Source of the DNA: JAXGQD01 sp964574395
Lineage (GTDB): Bacteria > Bacillota > Clostridia > Saccharofermentanales > Fastidiosipilaceae
Length of the DNA stretch: 5,844 nucleotides
Direction of reading: 5' to 3'
Assembly: GCA_964574395.1 (NCBI GenBank)
Contig: CAZNNL010000079.1
Span: forward strand, 1 to 5,844
In this document: positions 1-5,141 of the stretch, in pieces
How the letters are laid out: every line of letters begins with the position of its first letter
Numbering within the stretch: the first letter of the stretch is position 1
Notes under the pieces: generated by a model
The model's input: only the letters and a program-made list of their open reading frames with translations
Databases searched by the model: none
Told to the model about the DNA's origin: nothing
Translations under genes and position numbers: made by a program

Positions 1-120
1 CAGAAAGGGCCATTTATAGGGCTAGATTGGACAAATTGTGCGACTCCCGTTGGTACCGGTTTACGGCAGTCGACTTTTTTGGCCAGCTCATTGCGAATGT
101 GGCCAGCCCATAAAGTGCAA
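1..120. other. Intergenic segment with a 20-bp-period GGCCAGC repeat; possible IS21-like end
   Basis: No gene can be supported here. Two consecutive 20-bp units begin with GGCCAGC at 81-87 and 101-107. The first continues into TCATTGCGAA and the second into CCATAAAGTGCAA. Ends of IS21-family elements often carry repeated blocks of the general form tGGCCA..TTGCGAA, so this may be the edge of such an element lying mostly to the left, with a boundary near 119 where the sequence reads GTGCA. This is a pattern resemblance only. No transposase motif is visible in the short open frames that run off the left edge on either strand, and there is no second end or target duplication to confirm it. Confidence 0.2.
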
Positions 121-125
121 ACGAG

Positions 126-160
126 AAAAAACCCCCGAAGAAAATCTCCTGGGGGGTTTT
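126..160 (-). terminator. Rho-independent terminator of the alcohol dehydrogenase gene
   Basis: Read on the minus strand, CCCCC, a two-base CA bulge and GGAGA pair with TCTTC and GGGGG around a TTT loop, followed directly by six T. This is a strong GC-rich stem with a U-tract, 57 bases beyond the alcohol dehydrogenase stop codon. The plus strand also has AAAA before and TTTT after the stem, so it could stop transcription from the left as well, but the longer T-run is on the minus strand. Confidence 0.85.
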
Positions 161-216
161 GTGTAGGCTGATATCTAATTCGCTCATTAAACCAAGGCGG
201 TAAGAAGCAAGATTTA

Positions 217-1368
217 TTAGAAATCGACTTTCTCACCATAGTATGCTGCTAGATAGATTTTTTTGATGTCTTCTGCTGAGGTTTCGCGAGGGTTGGTGAG
301 GGTACAGGCGTCAGCGAAAGCGTTTTTGCTCATAAGGTCTAGGACGGAGAGGAAGTCGGCTTCGGGGATGAGGGTGTTTTTGCCATCCTTAATATTAGCT
401 GCAATACCTACCTTGACGTTCAGTTCACGAATAGCGTCTTCCAAACTCTCTATTCCGAGGAATTTCTCAAGCTTGGCATATTTGTCCGTGCCCTTTTTGT
501 TGTACTCAATGATGTACGGCAACATGATGGCGTTGGCTTCACCGTGTGTGAGGTGATAAATTCCGCCAATTTTGTGGGCCATACTGTGTACGATACCTAA
601 TGAAGCGTTACTAAAAGCCATACCTGCGATGGTAGAAGCGTCGTGCATTTTGGTTCTGGCCTCCATGTTGCCACCATCTGCGACAGCTGTAGGCAGTGTT
701 TCAAAGACTAGGCGAATCGCCTCGGCTGCGTAAGGATCGGTGTAGGTGGAAGCAGCAGTAGAAACATATGCTTCAACGGCGTGCGCCATGACGTCCATCC
801 CGGTGTTTGCCGTGATATGGGGTGGCATGGTTGCTGGCAAAGCAGGATCAAGTATCGCGATATCTGGCACTATCTGTGGAGAAACAATCGGATATTTAAT
901 CTTGTTGTCCGTATCGGTGATAACCGTAAATGCTGTAATTTCCGAAGCAGTGCCGCTGGTCGAAGGGATACAAATCAGCTTTGCTTTGGTGCGCAATTGA
1001 GGAAATTTAAACGCTACCAAATCCATGAAATCATAGCCTGGATGTTCGTAGTAAACCCACATGATTTTAGAAGCGTCCAAAGCGGATCCGCCACCAATAG
1101 CGATAATCCAATCGGGACCGAATTCAGCCATTTTGGCGCCACCTTCGACACAGGTTTTTATTGAAGGATCGGGTTCTACACCATCAATGATTTGAACTTC
1201 CATTCCACCTTTTTCCAACAGCGCTTTTGCTTTGTCGAGAAAACCTGTACGTTTCATCGATTGACCACCGGTAACTAATGTAGCGCGCTTTCCTTCCAAT
1301 TTGGACAGATGTTCAAGGGCGTTTTCACCGTGGACGATTTCTTTTGGGACACTAAAAATTGCTGACAT
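217..1368 (-). CDS. Iron-containing alcohol dehydrogenase (group III, AdhE C-terminal-domain-like)
   Basis: This gene encodes a 383-residue cytosolic Fe-dependent NAD(P)H alcohol dehydrogenase that interconverts alcohols and aldehydes. The N-terminal half is the nucleotide-binding domain, with the IGGGSALD dinucleotide motif at residues 91-98 and the STSGTASE loop at 136-143. The C-terminal helical domain carries the expected metal ligands: Asp192 and His196 in TGMDVMAHAVEAY, His261 in GIVHSMAHK, and His275 in HLTHGEAN. The C-terminal NPRETSAEDIKKIY is typical of the family. KIMWVYYEHP and KAKLICIPSTSGT resemble the alcohol dehydrogenase half of bifunctional AdhE, but no aldehyde dehydrogenase domain is attached and the length is normal for a stand-alone enzyme. 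The ATG at 1368 has GGAGG six bases upstream. Substrate (ethanol, butanol, propanediol or lactaldehyde type) cannot be read from sequence, so no symbol is given. It is monocistronic, with its own promoter and terminator. Confidence 0.95.
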   Translation of the reverse strand: MSAIFSVPKEIVHGENALEHLSKLEGKRATLVTGGQSMKRTGFLDKAKALLEKGGMEVQIIDGVEPDPSIKTCVEGGAKMAEFGPDWIIAIGGGSALDASKIMWVYYEHPGYDFMDLVAFKFPQLRTKAKLICIPSTSGTASEITAFTVITDTDNKIKYPIVSPQIVPDIAILDPALPATMPPHITANTGMDVMAHAVEAYVSTAASTYTDPYAAEAIRLVFETLPTAVADGGNMEARTKMHDASTIAGMAFSNASLGIVHSMAHKIGGIYHLTHGEANAIMLPYIIEYNKKGTDKYAKLEKFLGIESLEDAIRELNVKVGIAANIKDGKNTLIPEADFLSVLDLMSKNAFADACTLTNPRETSAEDIKKIYLAAYYGEKVDF

Positions 1369-1383
1369 GTAAGACCTCCATTT

Positions 1384-1406
1384 GTTTTATGTATTTATCA
1401 TAAAAC
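1384..1406. promoter_or_regulatory. Perfect inverted repeat, candidate operator over the -10 box and transcription start
   Basis: GTTTTATG (1384-1391) and CATAAAAC (1399-1406) form a perfect 8-bp inverted repeat with a 7-bp AT-only spacer. The repeat covers the -10 box and probable start site of the alcohol dehydrogenase promoter, which is where a dimeric repressor would block initiation. It is too AT-rich and lacks the T-tail expected of a terminator. It does not match the Rex consensus (TTGTGAAATATTTCACAA) closely. The regulator is unknown. Confidence 0.45.
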
Positions 1407-1425
1407 TGTGGCAATCGATAATCAA
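1397..1425 (-). promoter_or_regulatory. Sigma-70-type promoter of the alcohol dehydrogenase gene
   Basis: On the minus strand, TTGATT (1420-1425) and TATGAT (1397-1402) are separated by exactly 17 bases. They match the consensus boxes at four of six and five of six positions. Transcription would start near 1390, leaving a leader of roughly 20 bases that contains the GGAGG ribosome binding site (1375-1379). Confidence 0.6.
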
Positions 1426-1452
1426 GGAACTAATAAAAATATATCGTATTGG

Positions 1453-1492
1453 CAAAAATAATAATCAATGCACCTAAAAATTTCGTGATTAT
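1453..1492 (-). terminator. Weak AT-rich candidate terminator after the transporter gene
   Basis: On the minus strand, ATAATCA (1486-1492) pairs perfectly with TGATTAT (1461-1467) around an 18-base loop, followed by a T-rich TATTTTT. The left arm contains the transporter stop codon. The stem has one G-C pair and a long loop, so it may be too weak to work. Nothing better is visible between the two genes. Confidence 0.22.
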
Positions 1493-2415
1493 AACAAGAG
1501 TGCAGCGTCACGAGTAGCAACTGCCCTGTTAATCAAAACGATGCTGGCGGTGACAAGTCCTACGGCGATGATGTTTTGCAAATTCCAAAATGCTTCGCCT
1601 AACACCAGCCATGCACCAATACTCCCAATTAAAGGTACAGAAGCTTGAAAAATTCCAATCCGGGACATGGGGTGATAGCGTAAAAGTAGCGCCCAAATAC
1701 TGAAAGCTGTCGCTGAGAGTGCGGCTAAGTAAAACAGCAAAAACCACGCTCCCGACTCCGCTTCACCAAGTCTTCCACCAAATGTAAGGCCAATAACTAA
1801 GAGCAAGCCACCACCTAGAAATAGCTGCCAACCTGCTAATGCGGTCGGTTTCGTGCGAACACCCAAGCGCTTGGTCATGATATTTCCGAACGCGCCGCAC
1901 ATAGAAGCCAATAACATAAAGCCTTCACCTAAGAAAGTAAAATTTAGGTCGATGCCACTGCCTTTTAAGTTGAGGACAATAATGCCGGCGAGACCGAGGG
2001 TGAGGGCGAGGATCTTTTTGCCATTAAGACGATCATCTTTGAAGAAGAAGTGCGAAAGCAGGACAAGGAAAAACGCGCCACTTCCGTTTAGAATTGCGGA
2101 TTTAACCCCAGTGCTATTGGCCAGGGCCACGTAAAACAACGCGTAGTGAAGGGTCGTTTGAACGAGTGCGTAGAGGGAAACCTTGTACCATTCACTGCGG
2201 GGAGGTAGGGGAAGGCGGCGCGTGAACAACAGTGAGAAAATCAGAATAAGCAGACCCGCCAAAGTGAAGCGACTACCCGCGAAAACCATAACTGAGAAAG
2301 GGTTTTGAGTGTCAACGTGAAAAAGTTCATAACCGCTTTTAATGGCGGCAAAAGCACTCCCCCACAACACGCAACAAAACAAAGCCAAACTGACCCAAAT
2401 CCAAGGCTTGTTCAT
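1489..2415 (-). CDS. EamA/DMT-superfamily transporter, ten predicted membrane helices
   Basis: This is an inner-membrane carrier of the drug/metabolite transporter superfamily. Such proteins export or import amino acids, nucleosides or other small metabolites, and the substrate here is not predictable. From the ATG at 2415 it is 308 residues, the usual family length, with two EamA repeats (about residues 6-150 and 163-296). There are about ten hydrophobic segments, starting near 6, 42, 79, 102, 134, 162, 191, 222, 253 and 278. Family features include LWGSAFAAIKSGY near the N-terminus and the late GSIGAWLVLGEAFWNLQ segment. The same frame stays open to 2655, but the extra 80 residues are non-hydrophobic and lie inside the neighbouring gene, so I reject that start. 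A TTG at 2460 is a serious alternative (323 residues): it has AGGAG seven bases upstream and overlaps the stop of the preceding gene by eight bases. The ATG at 2415 gives the more family-like N-terminus but lacks a clear Shine-Dalgarno site. Confidence 0.88.
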   Translation of the reverse strand: MNKPWIWVSLALFCCVLWGSAFAAIKSGYELFHVDTQNPFSVMVFAGSRFTLAGLLILIFSLLFTRRLPLPPRSEWYKVSLYALVQTTLHYALFYVALANSTGVKSAILNGSGAFFLVLLSHFFFKDDRLNGKKILALTLGLAGIIVLNLKGSGIDLNFTFLGEGFMLLASMCGAFGNIMTKRLGVRTKPTALAGWQLFLGGGLLLVIGLTFGGRLGEAESGAWFLLFYLAALSATAFSIWALLLRYHPMSRIGIFQASVPLIGSIGAWLVLGEAFWNLQNIIAVGLVTASIVLINRAVATRDAALLL

Positions 2416-2452
2416 CCATGTTCTTAGCTTTGTTGGTGTACTTTCAGTTGTC

Positions 2453-3037
2453 TCAATCAATTGTGTACTCCTGTAGATAAACACCAAAAACTTGCTCGAC
2501 CAGCTGACGATATTCCTGCCAAGCGGGAAAGTGTGCGAGTTCTCTGGTGTGATTAGCAATGCTACTATAGTACCAAGCGTGTTCTCGCGGATCCGATTGA
2601 TTGAAGCGTTCCCAGAGTGCATCGCCAATACGCAGATAATCATTGCGCATAGCACGAATGTTGGAAAGCTTGTCAGCGAGAGCGATCATTTTAATGTCTA
2701 CACTTGTCTCAGATGAGAGTGCGTCGATTGTTTCTTGTTTGCGAATTTTCCAGCTTTGCCTGGAGTCGCTACCTTCGCGTTTGTCTTCACTCTCAGCGCA
2801 GACGAGGTCTAGGATGCGCTTGCCGAATGCGGAGGAGAGGGTCGTTTTGCCAGTATCAGTATCTTCCAAAACATCATGCAGAATTCCTGCCGCGATTACC
2901 TCTTCATCATCGGTCATCGCACCCAAAATTGCGCCTACCTCGAGGACGTGCAGAACATAAGGGGTTTTGGTCCCTTTCCGGTACTGATTTTTATGTGCCT
3001 CTGTGGCAAAAATAATCGCCTTGCTAATTTTCTCCAT
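2453..3037 (-). CDS. Stand-alone HD-domain protein, small alarmone hydrolase-like (MESH1/SpoT hydrolase type)
   Basis: This 194-residue soluble protein has the HD hydrolase fold of SpoT/RelA and MESH1, which remove the 3'-pyrophosphate of (p)ppGpp using Mn2+. In order it shows QYRKGTKTPYVLH (residues 18-30, first metal His30), AAGILHDVLEDT (49-60, His54-Asp55 and the Glu58-Asp59 pair), and ALADKLSNIRAM (119-130, Asp122 and Asn126). The intact HDxxED favours hydrolysis. No synthetase, TGS or ACT domain follows, so it is not a long RSH protein. Its length is close to MESH1 and bacterial small alarmone hydrolases. The ATG at 3037 has AAAGGG six bases upstream, and a TATAAT box lies at 3083-3088. 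It is the first gene of a leftward pair with the transporter, 37 bases ahead of that gene's ATG or overlapping its possible TTG start. Family membership is firm, but (p)ppGpp as the actual substrate is inferred: related HD proteins act on other nucleotides. Confidence 0.88.
   Translation of the reverse strand: MEKISKAIIFATEAHKNQYRKGTKTPYVLHVLEVGAILGAMTDDEEVIAAGILHDVLEDTDTGKTTLSSAFGKRILDLVCAESEDKREGSDSRQSWKIRKQETIDALSSETSVDIKMIALADKLSNIRAMRNDYLRIGDALWERFNQSDPREHAWYYSSIANHTRELAHFPAWQEYRQLVEQVFGVYLQEYTID
2468..2472 (-). promoter_or_regulatory. AGGAG ribosome binding site that may set a TTG start for the transporter
   Basis: AGGAG lies inside the last codons of the HD-domain gene, seven bases ahead of a TTG at 2460 that is in frame with the transporter. 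The TTG lies within TTGATTGA and overlaps the TGA stop of the upstream gene, the usual arrangement for translational coupling. It may instead be chance, arising from Gln-Glu codons. Confidence 0.4.
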
Positions 3038-3082
3038 AATTGCCCTTTCGTGTTTTTTCTATTAATTGTGAACGTACATCTG

Positions 3083-3088
3083 ATTATA
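3083..3088 (-). promoter_or_regulatory. -10 box of the HD-hydrolase/transporter unit
   Basis: A perfect TATAAT on the minus strand lies 45 bases before the ATG at 3037. The -35 region is poor: the best is TCGCAA at 16 bases spacing, three of six matches. A weak or activated promoter is likely. Confidence 0.45.
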
Positions 3089-3181
3089 CGACTGTTGGGA
3101 AGTATTGCGAGATATTAGTGTGAGTATTCCAAAAACCAAGCAGTTTAGTCGGCAAATGCACACAAACAAAAAATTTGTCTT

Positions 3182-3187
3182 TATAAT
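3182..3187 (+). promoter_or_regulatory. -10 box for the small-protein/glycerate kinase unit
   Basis: A perfect TATAAT lies 37 bases before the ATG at 3225. No good -35 hexamer sits 16-18 bases upstream, where the sequence is CACACA-like. An ACAAA-AAA-TTTGT inverted repeat at 3166-3178 abuts it and could bind a regulator. The divergent -10 box at 3083-3088 is about 95 bases away, so the 187-bp gap serves both directions. Confidence 0.45.
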
Positions 3188-3224
3188 GGGTTTATGATTA
3201 TTACTTTATTTGTAGGAGATATAT

Positions 3225-3554
3225 ATGACCAGAGTAAAAATTGAACCAGGCGTCTGCGGGCTGAACACCATTGTGAATGCCGAATTTGATGAAGACGAAA
3301 ACACCGTTACTCTAAAAATTCATTCTGCTTGTGAGGCTGTACAAGCGATAACGAAAGAATTGGGAGACACTTTTGATGCTTTTGAGGTGTGTTTGGTGCG
3401 TCCTGGGCAGGATCCAATTTCTAAGTTCGCGGGCCAGACTTTCCCTGGGCATGCAGCGTGTCCGACTATTTCCGGGATTATTAAATGTATGGAAGTAGAG
3501 GCGGGCTTGGCTTTGCCAAAAGACGTTAGCATTCGTTTTGAGCAAGAAAAATAA
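3225..3554 (+). CDS. Conserved-looking 109-residue cysteine-containing protein of unknown function
   Basis: I do not recognise a characterised family, although the sequence resembles small domain-of-unknown-function proteins of anaerobes. The gene looks real: AGGAG lies six bases before the ATG at 3225, a TATAAT box lies upstream, and composition is coding-like. The protein has no signal peptide or membrane segment and is probably cytosolic. It has five cysteines (11, 36, 56, 79, 88) and two histidines (33, 76), set in motifs that look conserved: PGVCGLN, IHSACEAV, HAACPTISGIIKCMEVEAGL. The CP and KCMEVEAG stretch and the spacing suggest a metal or Fe-S site or redox cysteines, which is inference. 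It is followed after 66 bases by glycerate kinase in the same direction with no terminator between, so the two may be co-transcribed. Nothing in it shows a metabolic link to glycerate. Confidence 0.8.
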   Translation: MTRVKIEPGVCGLNTIVNAEFDEDENTVTLKIHSACEAVQAITKELGDTFDAFEVCLVRPGQDPISKFAGQTFPGHAACPTISGIIKCMEVEAGLALPKDVSIRFEQEK

Positions 3555-3578
3555 GTGCTAGTTGTGCGTTTGAAATGC

Positions 3579-3599
3579 TTAGCGCGTGCCGCGGGCTAA
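3579..3599 (+). other. Hairpin in the gap before glycerate kinase
   Basis: TTAGC-GCG pairs with CGC-GG-GCTAA around a TGC loop, giving eight base pairs with a two-base GG bulge. No T-run follows, so it is not a standard terminator. It ends just before the GAGAGGA ribosome binding site (3606-3612) and could adjust expression or mRNA stability between the two genes. Function is unproven. Confidence 0.4.
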
Positions 3600-3620
3600 A
3601 TAGCTGAGAGGATCAAAAAT

Positions 3621-4766
3621 ATGAAAATCCTATTCGCATCAGATTCATTCAAAGGATCTCTTAGCTCACAAAAAATCATCCACTTGCTTGAACGCGCAGC
3701 TAAAAAAGTTTTTCCCGACTGTGAAACACACGGCATTCTCGTCGGTGATGGTGGCGAAGGTACCGTCGAAGCAGTACTTCAACAAACCGAAGGCTTGCTC
3801 GAGACAGTATTTGTCTCCGATCCTCTCATGCGAGAAATTAGCGCAACCTATGGTGTGGTGGATGAAACGACTGCCATTCTGGAAATGGCTGCTGCTTCTG
3901 GACTTCCGCTCTTAGACGAAAAAGAGAAAAACCCACTTCTGACAAGTTCTTACGGAACGGGCCAGATGATAAATGCACTCGTGAACAAGGGCTTCAAACA
4001 CATCATTGTCGGTCTTGGCGGAAGTGCAAGTAACGACGGTGGTATGGGGGCCATGCGTGCGCTTGGTGTGCGTTTTCTTGATGAGCATGGCCATGAGCTT
4101 CCCGGCCGTGGCTGTGATTTGATAAATGTGCATAATATTGACGCAAGTGGCTTGCATCCGAATCTGGCGAAAACGCAGTTTACCGTGCTGAGCGATGTGA
4201 CGAATCCGCTCACTGGTCCGGATGGGGCCACAATGACTTTTGGGGCACAGAAAGGGGCGGGGGAGAAAGCTCTGCGGATGCTCGAGGAGGGGATGCTTGG
4301 TTTTGCCAAAATTATTAATAATCAATTTGGTGTTGATCTGAATTTGGTGCAAGGTGCGGGTGCTGCTGGGGGGCTCGGTGGAGCGATGCACGTTTTTCTG
4401 GCTGCTAATATTCAGTCGGGTGTGGAAACGGTGCTCGACATGATTAATTTTGATAGCCTGCTGGGAGGCGTGGATCTGGTTGTGACGGGTGAAGGGCAAT
4501 TAGATTGGCAAAGCCAACACGGAAAAGTGGTTTCCGGCGTTGCTCAGCGCTGCAAGTCTCGCGGCATACCTGCAATTGCTATAGTTGGTAGCCTTGGAAA
4601 AGGCGCCAGCGAAATTTACAATCTCGGCATTCAAAGCATCATGCCCATTGTTGATGGTCCAATGTCTCTTGAGGATGCGCTTTCGCATGCGGATACCTTG
4701 TACCTCTCGGCCGCAGAACGTGCCTTCAGGCTGGTTGAGGTGGGGCGGAGTATCGGGGGGGAATAG
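3621..4766 (+). CDS. glxK: Glycerate kinase, type 1 (GlxK/GarK family)
   Basis: This gene encodes a 381-residue cytosolic enzyme that phosphorylates D-glycerate with ATP, feeding glycerate from glyoxylate, tartronate semialdehyde, sugar-acid or serine breakdown into glycolysis. The family makes 2-phosphoglycerate in the GarK/GlxK branch. Hallmarks run the full length: MKILFASDSFKGSLSS at the N-terminus, VGDGGEGTVEA (41-51), SYGTGQMI (110-117), GLGGSASNDGGMGAMRALG (131-149), LSDVTNPLTGPDGA (190-203), GAGAAGGLGGAM (245-256) and VVTGEGQLDWQS (287-298). Length is standard and no key motif is missing. The ATG at 3621 is preceded by GAGAGGA at a spacing of about nine bases. The coding strand is C-rich in roughly the first third and markedly G-rich from about 4080 to 4500; I read this as composition drift, not a fusion. 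No transporter or dehydrogenase of a glycerate pathway is adjacent. Assignment to the family is secure; the symbol is by homology. Confidence 0.95.
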   Translation: MKILFASDSFKGSLSSQKIIHLLERAAKKVFPDCETHGILVGDGGEGTVEAVLQQTEGLLETVFVSDPLMREISATYGVVDETTAILEMAAASGLPLLDEKEKNPLLTSSYGTGQMINALVNKGFKHIIVGLGGSASNDGGMGAMRALGVRFLDEHGHELPGRGCDLINVHNIDASGLHPNLAKTQFTVLSDVTNPLTGPDGATMTFGAQKGAGEKALRMLEEGMLGFAKIINNQFGVDLNLVQGAGAAGGLGGAMHVFLAANIQSGVETVLDMINFDSLLGGVDLVVTGEGQLDWQSQHGKVVSGVAQRCKSRGIPAIAIVGSLGKGASEIYNLGIQSIMPIVDGPMSLEDALSHADTLYLSAAERAFRLVEVGRSIGGE

Positions 4767-4767
4767 T

Positions 4768-4829
4768 TTCGACTATAATAGAAAAATTGTCTCATAAATT
4801 GCAATTCTTCGTCTATAATCGAAGATTTG
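4768..4829 (+). repeat. 22-bp direct repeat containing CTATAAT, two copies at 40-bp period
   Basis: Copies lie at 4768-4789 and 4808-4829 and share 18 of 22 bases. Each reads TTCG-N-CTATAAT-N-GAA and ends in TTG. The central TATAAT in both could be a -10 box or part of a protein site. Neither has a good -35 box at normal spacing. They begin one base after the glycerate kinase stop codon. Confidence 0.55.
4806..4828 (+). terminator. Weak candidate terminator of glycerate kinase
   Basis: TCTTCG (4806-4811) pairs with CGAAGA (4820-4825) around the eight-base loop TCTATAAT, followed by only TTT and then GTTGATT. The six-pair stem is modest and the T-run is short. It coincides with the second copy of the TATAAT repeat, so it may have another purpose. 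Confidence 0.25.
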
Positions 4830-4847
4830 TTGATTAAAAGCCGTTTG

Positions 4848-4862
4848 CCCCCCCCCCCCCCC
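4848..4862 (+). repeat. Homopolymer run of 15 cytosines
   Basis: An uninterrupted C15 tract lies between the TATAAT repeat and the first 59-bp repeat copy. Such tracts change length easily by slippage, and assembled lengths are unreliable. It is outside any gene. Confidence 0.95.
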
Positions 4863-4864
4863 AC

Positions 4865-4923
4865 TTTGTAGCAAAAATTCCGCTCTATCAAGACGGAGTT
4901 TGATACAGCGTTATTTTTGCGAT
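4865..4923 (+). repeat. 59-bp foldable intergenic repeat, copy A
   Basis: This copy matches copy B at 54 of 59 bases. It can fold with GCAAAAAT (4871-4878) pairing perfectly with ATTTTTGC (4913-4920), then CGCT (4881-4884) with AGCG (4907-4910), enclosing a partly paired CTCTATCAAGACGGAG hairpin. The orientation given is arbitrary, because the outer stem is symmetric on either strand. Confidence 0.8.
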
Positions 4924-4946
4924 GAAAAAGACGCTTTTCCCCTCGT

Positions 4947-5005
4947 TTTGTAGCAAAAAATCCGCTCCATCAAGATGGAGTTTGACACAGCGTCATTTTT
5001 GCGAT
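4947..5005 (+). repeat. 59-bp foldable intergenic repeat, copy B
   Basis: Copy B starts 82 bp after copy A. GCAAAAA (4953-4959) pairs with TTTTTGC (4996-5002), CGCT with AGCG inside it, and CTCCATC with GATGGAG forms a better inner hairpin than in copy A. Four of the five differences between copies are C/T transitions. Between the copies lies a further small stem, AAAAG-ACG-CTTTT (4926-4938). Confidence 0.8.
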
Positions 5006-5141
5006 TCCATTCATCTAATAAATGCCTTGCGTCAACGAATCCAACCACTACGCCAAAACTATGCCAACGTAAGGTAAAATAGAAACAATATTCTCACTAC
5101 AGCCGAGCGCACACACAAAACACAAGAACGAGGTAAAATAC

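Larger units (their letters stand above)
4767..5141. other. Repeat-rich intergenic region between glycerate kinase and aroC
   Basis: This 375-bp gap has no supportable gene. From left to right it holds a 22-bp imperfect direct repeat centred on TATAAT, a small hairpin, a 15-base C run, two 59-bp foldable repeat copies, and about 135 bases of plain AT-rich leader to aroC. In the leader, AGGTAAAATA occurs twice (5072-5081 and 5131-5140). The second supplies the aroC ribosome binding site, and the first contains TAAAAT (5075-5080), a possible -10 box without a convincing -35. I see no T-box or known riboswitch core. Confidence 0.7.

Noticed and set aside
1..171. Partial gene entering from the left edge on the plus strand
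   Set aside because: Short frames are open (one to 113, another to 171), but the translations show no recognisable motif and the longer one reads through the terminator stem.
781..1164. 127-codon plus-strand frame inside the alcohol dehydrogenase gene
   Set aside because: It is a shadow of a strongly supported gene, with no ribosome binding site or recognisable motif.
2416..2655. N-terminal extension of the transporter frame back to an ATG at 2655
   Set aside because: The extra 80 residues lie inside the HD-hydrolase gene in another frame, are not transporter-like, and would push the protein well beyond the usual EamA length.
3585..3620. TPP riboswitch, suggested by CTGAGAGG just before glycerate kinase
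   Set aside because: Only the short CTGAGA matches. The second conserved TPP block (CTGGATAATGCCAGCG-like) is absent and the start codon follows within ten bases.
3912..4499. 195-codon open frame antisense to glycerate kinase
   Set aside because: It is opposite a complete, motif-rich glycerate kinase and its translation shows no domain, only a His/Thr/Arg-rich mirror of the sense codons.
4631..4891. Minus-strand frame running through the C15 tract into glycerate kinase
   Set aside because: It would encode a poly-Gly run from the homopolymer and has no domain; it is antisense to glycerate kinase for much of its length.
4865..5005. CRISPR array
   Set aside because: There are only two imperfect copies of 59 bp separated by 23 bp, with internal palindromes and no cas genes; unit and spacer sizes do not fit.
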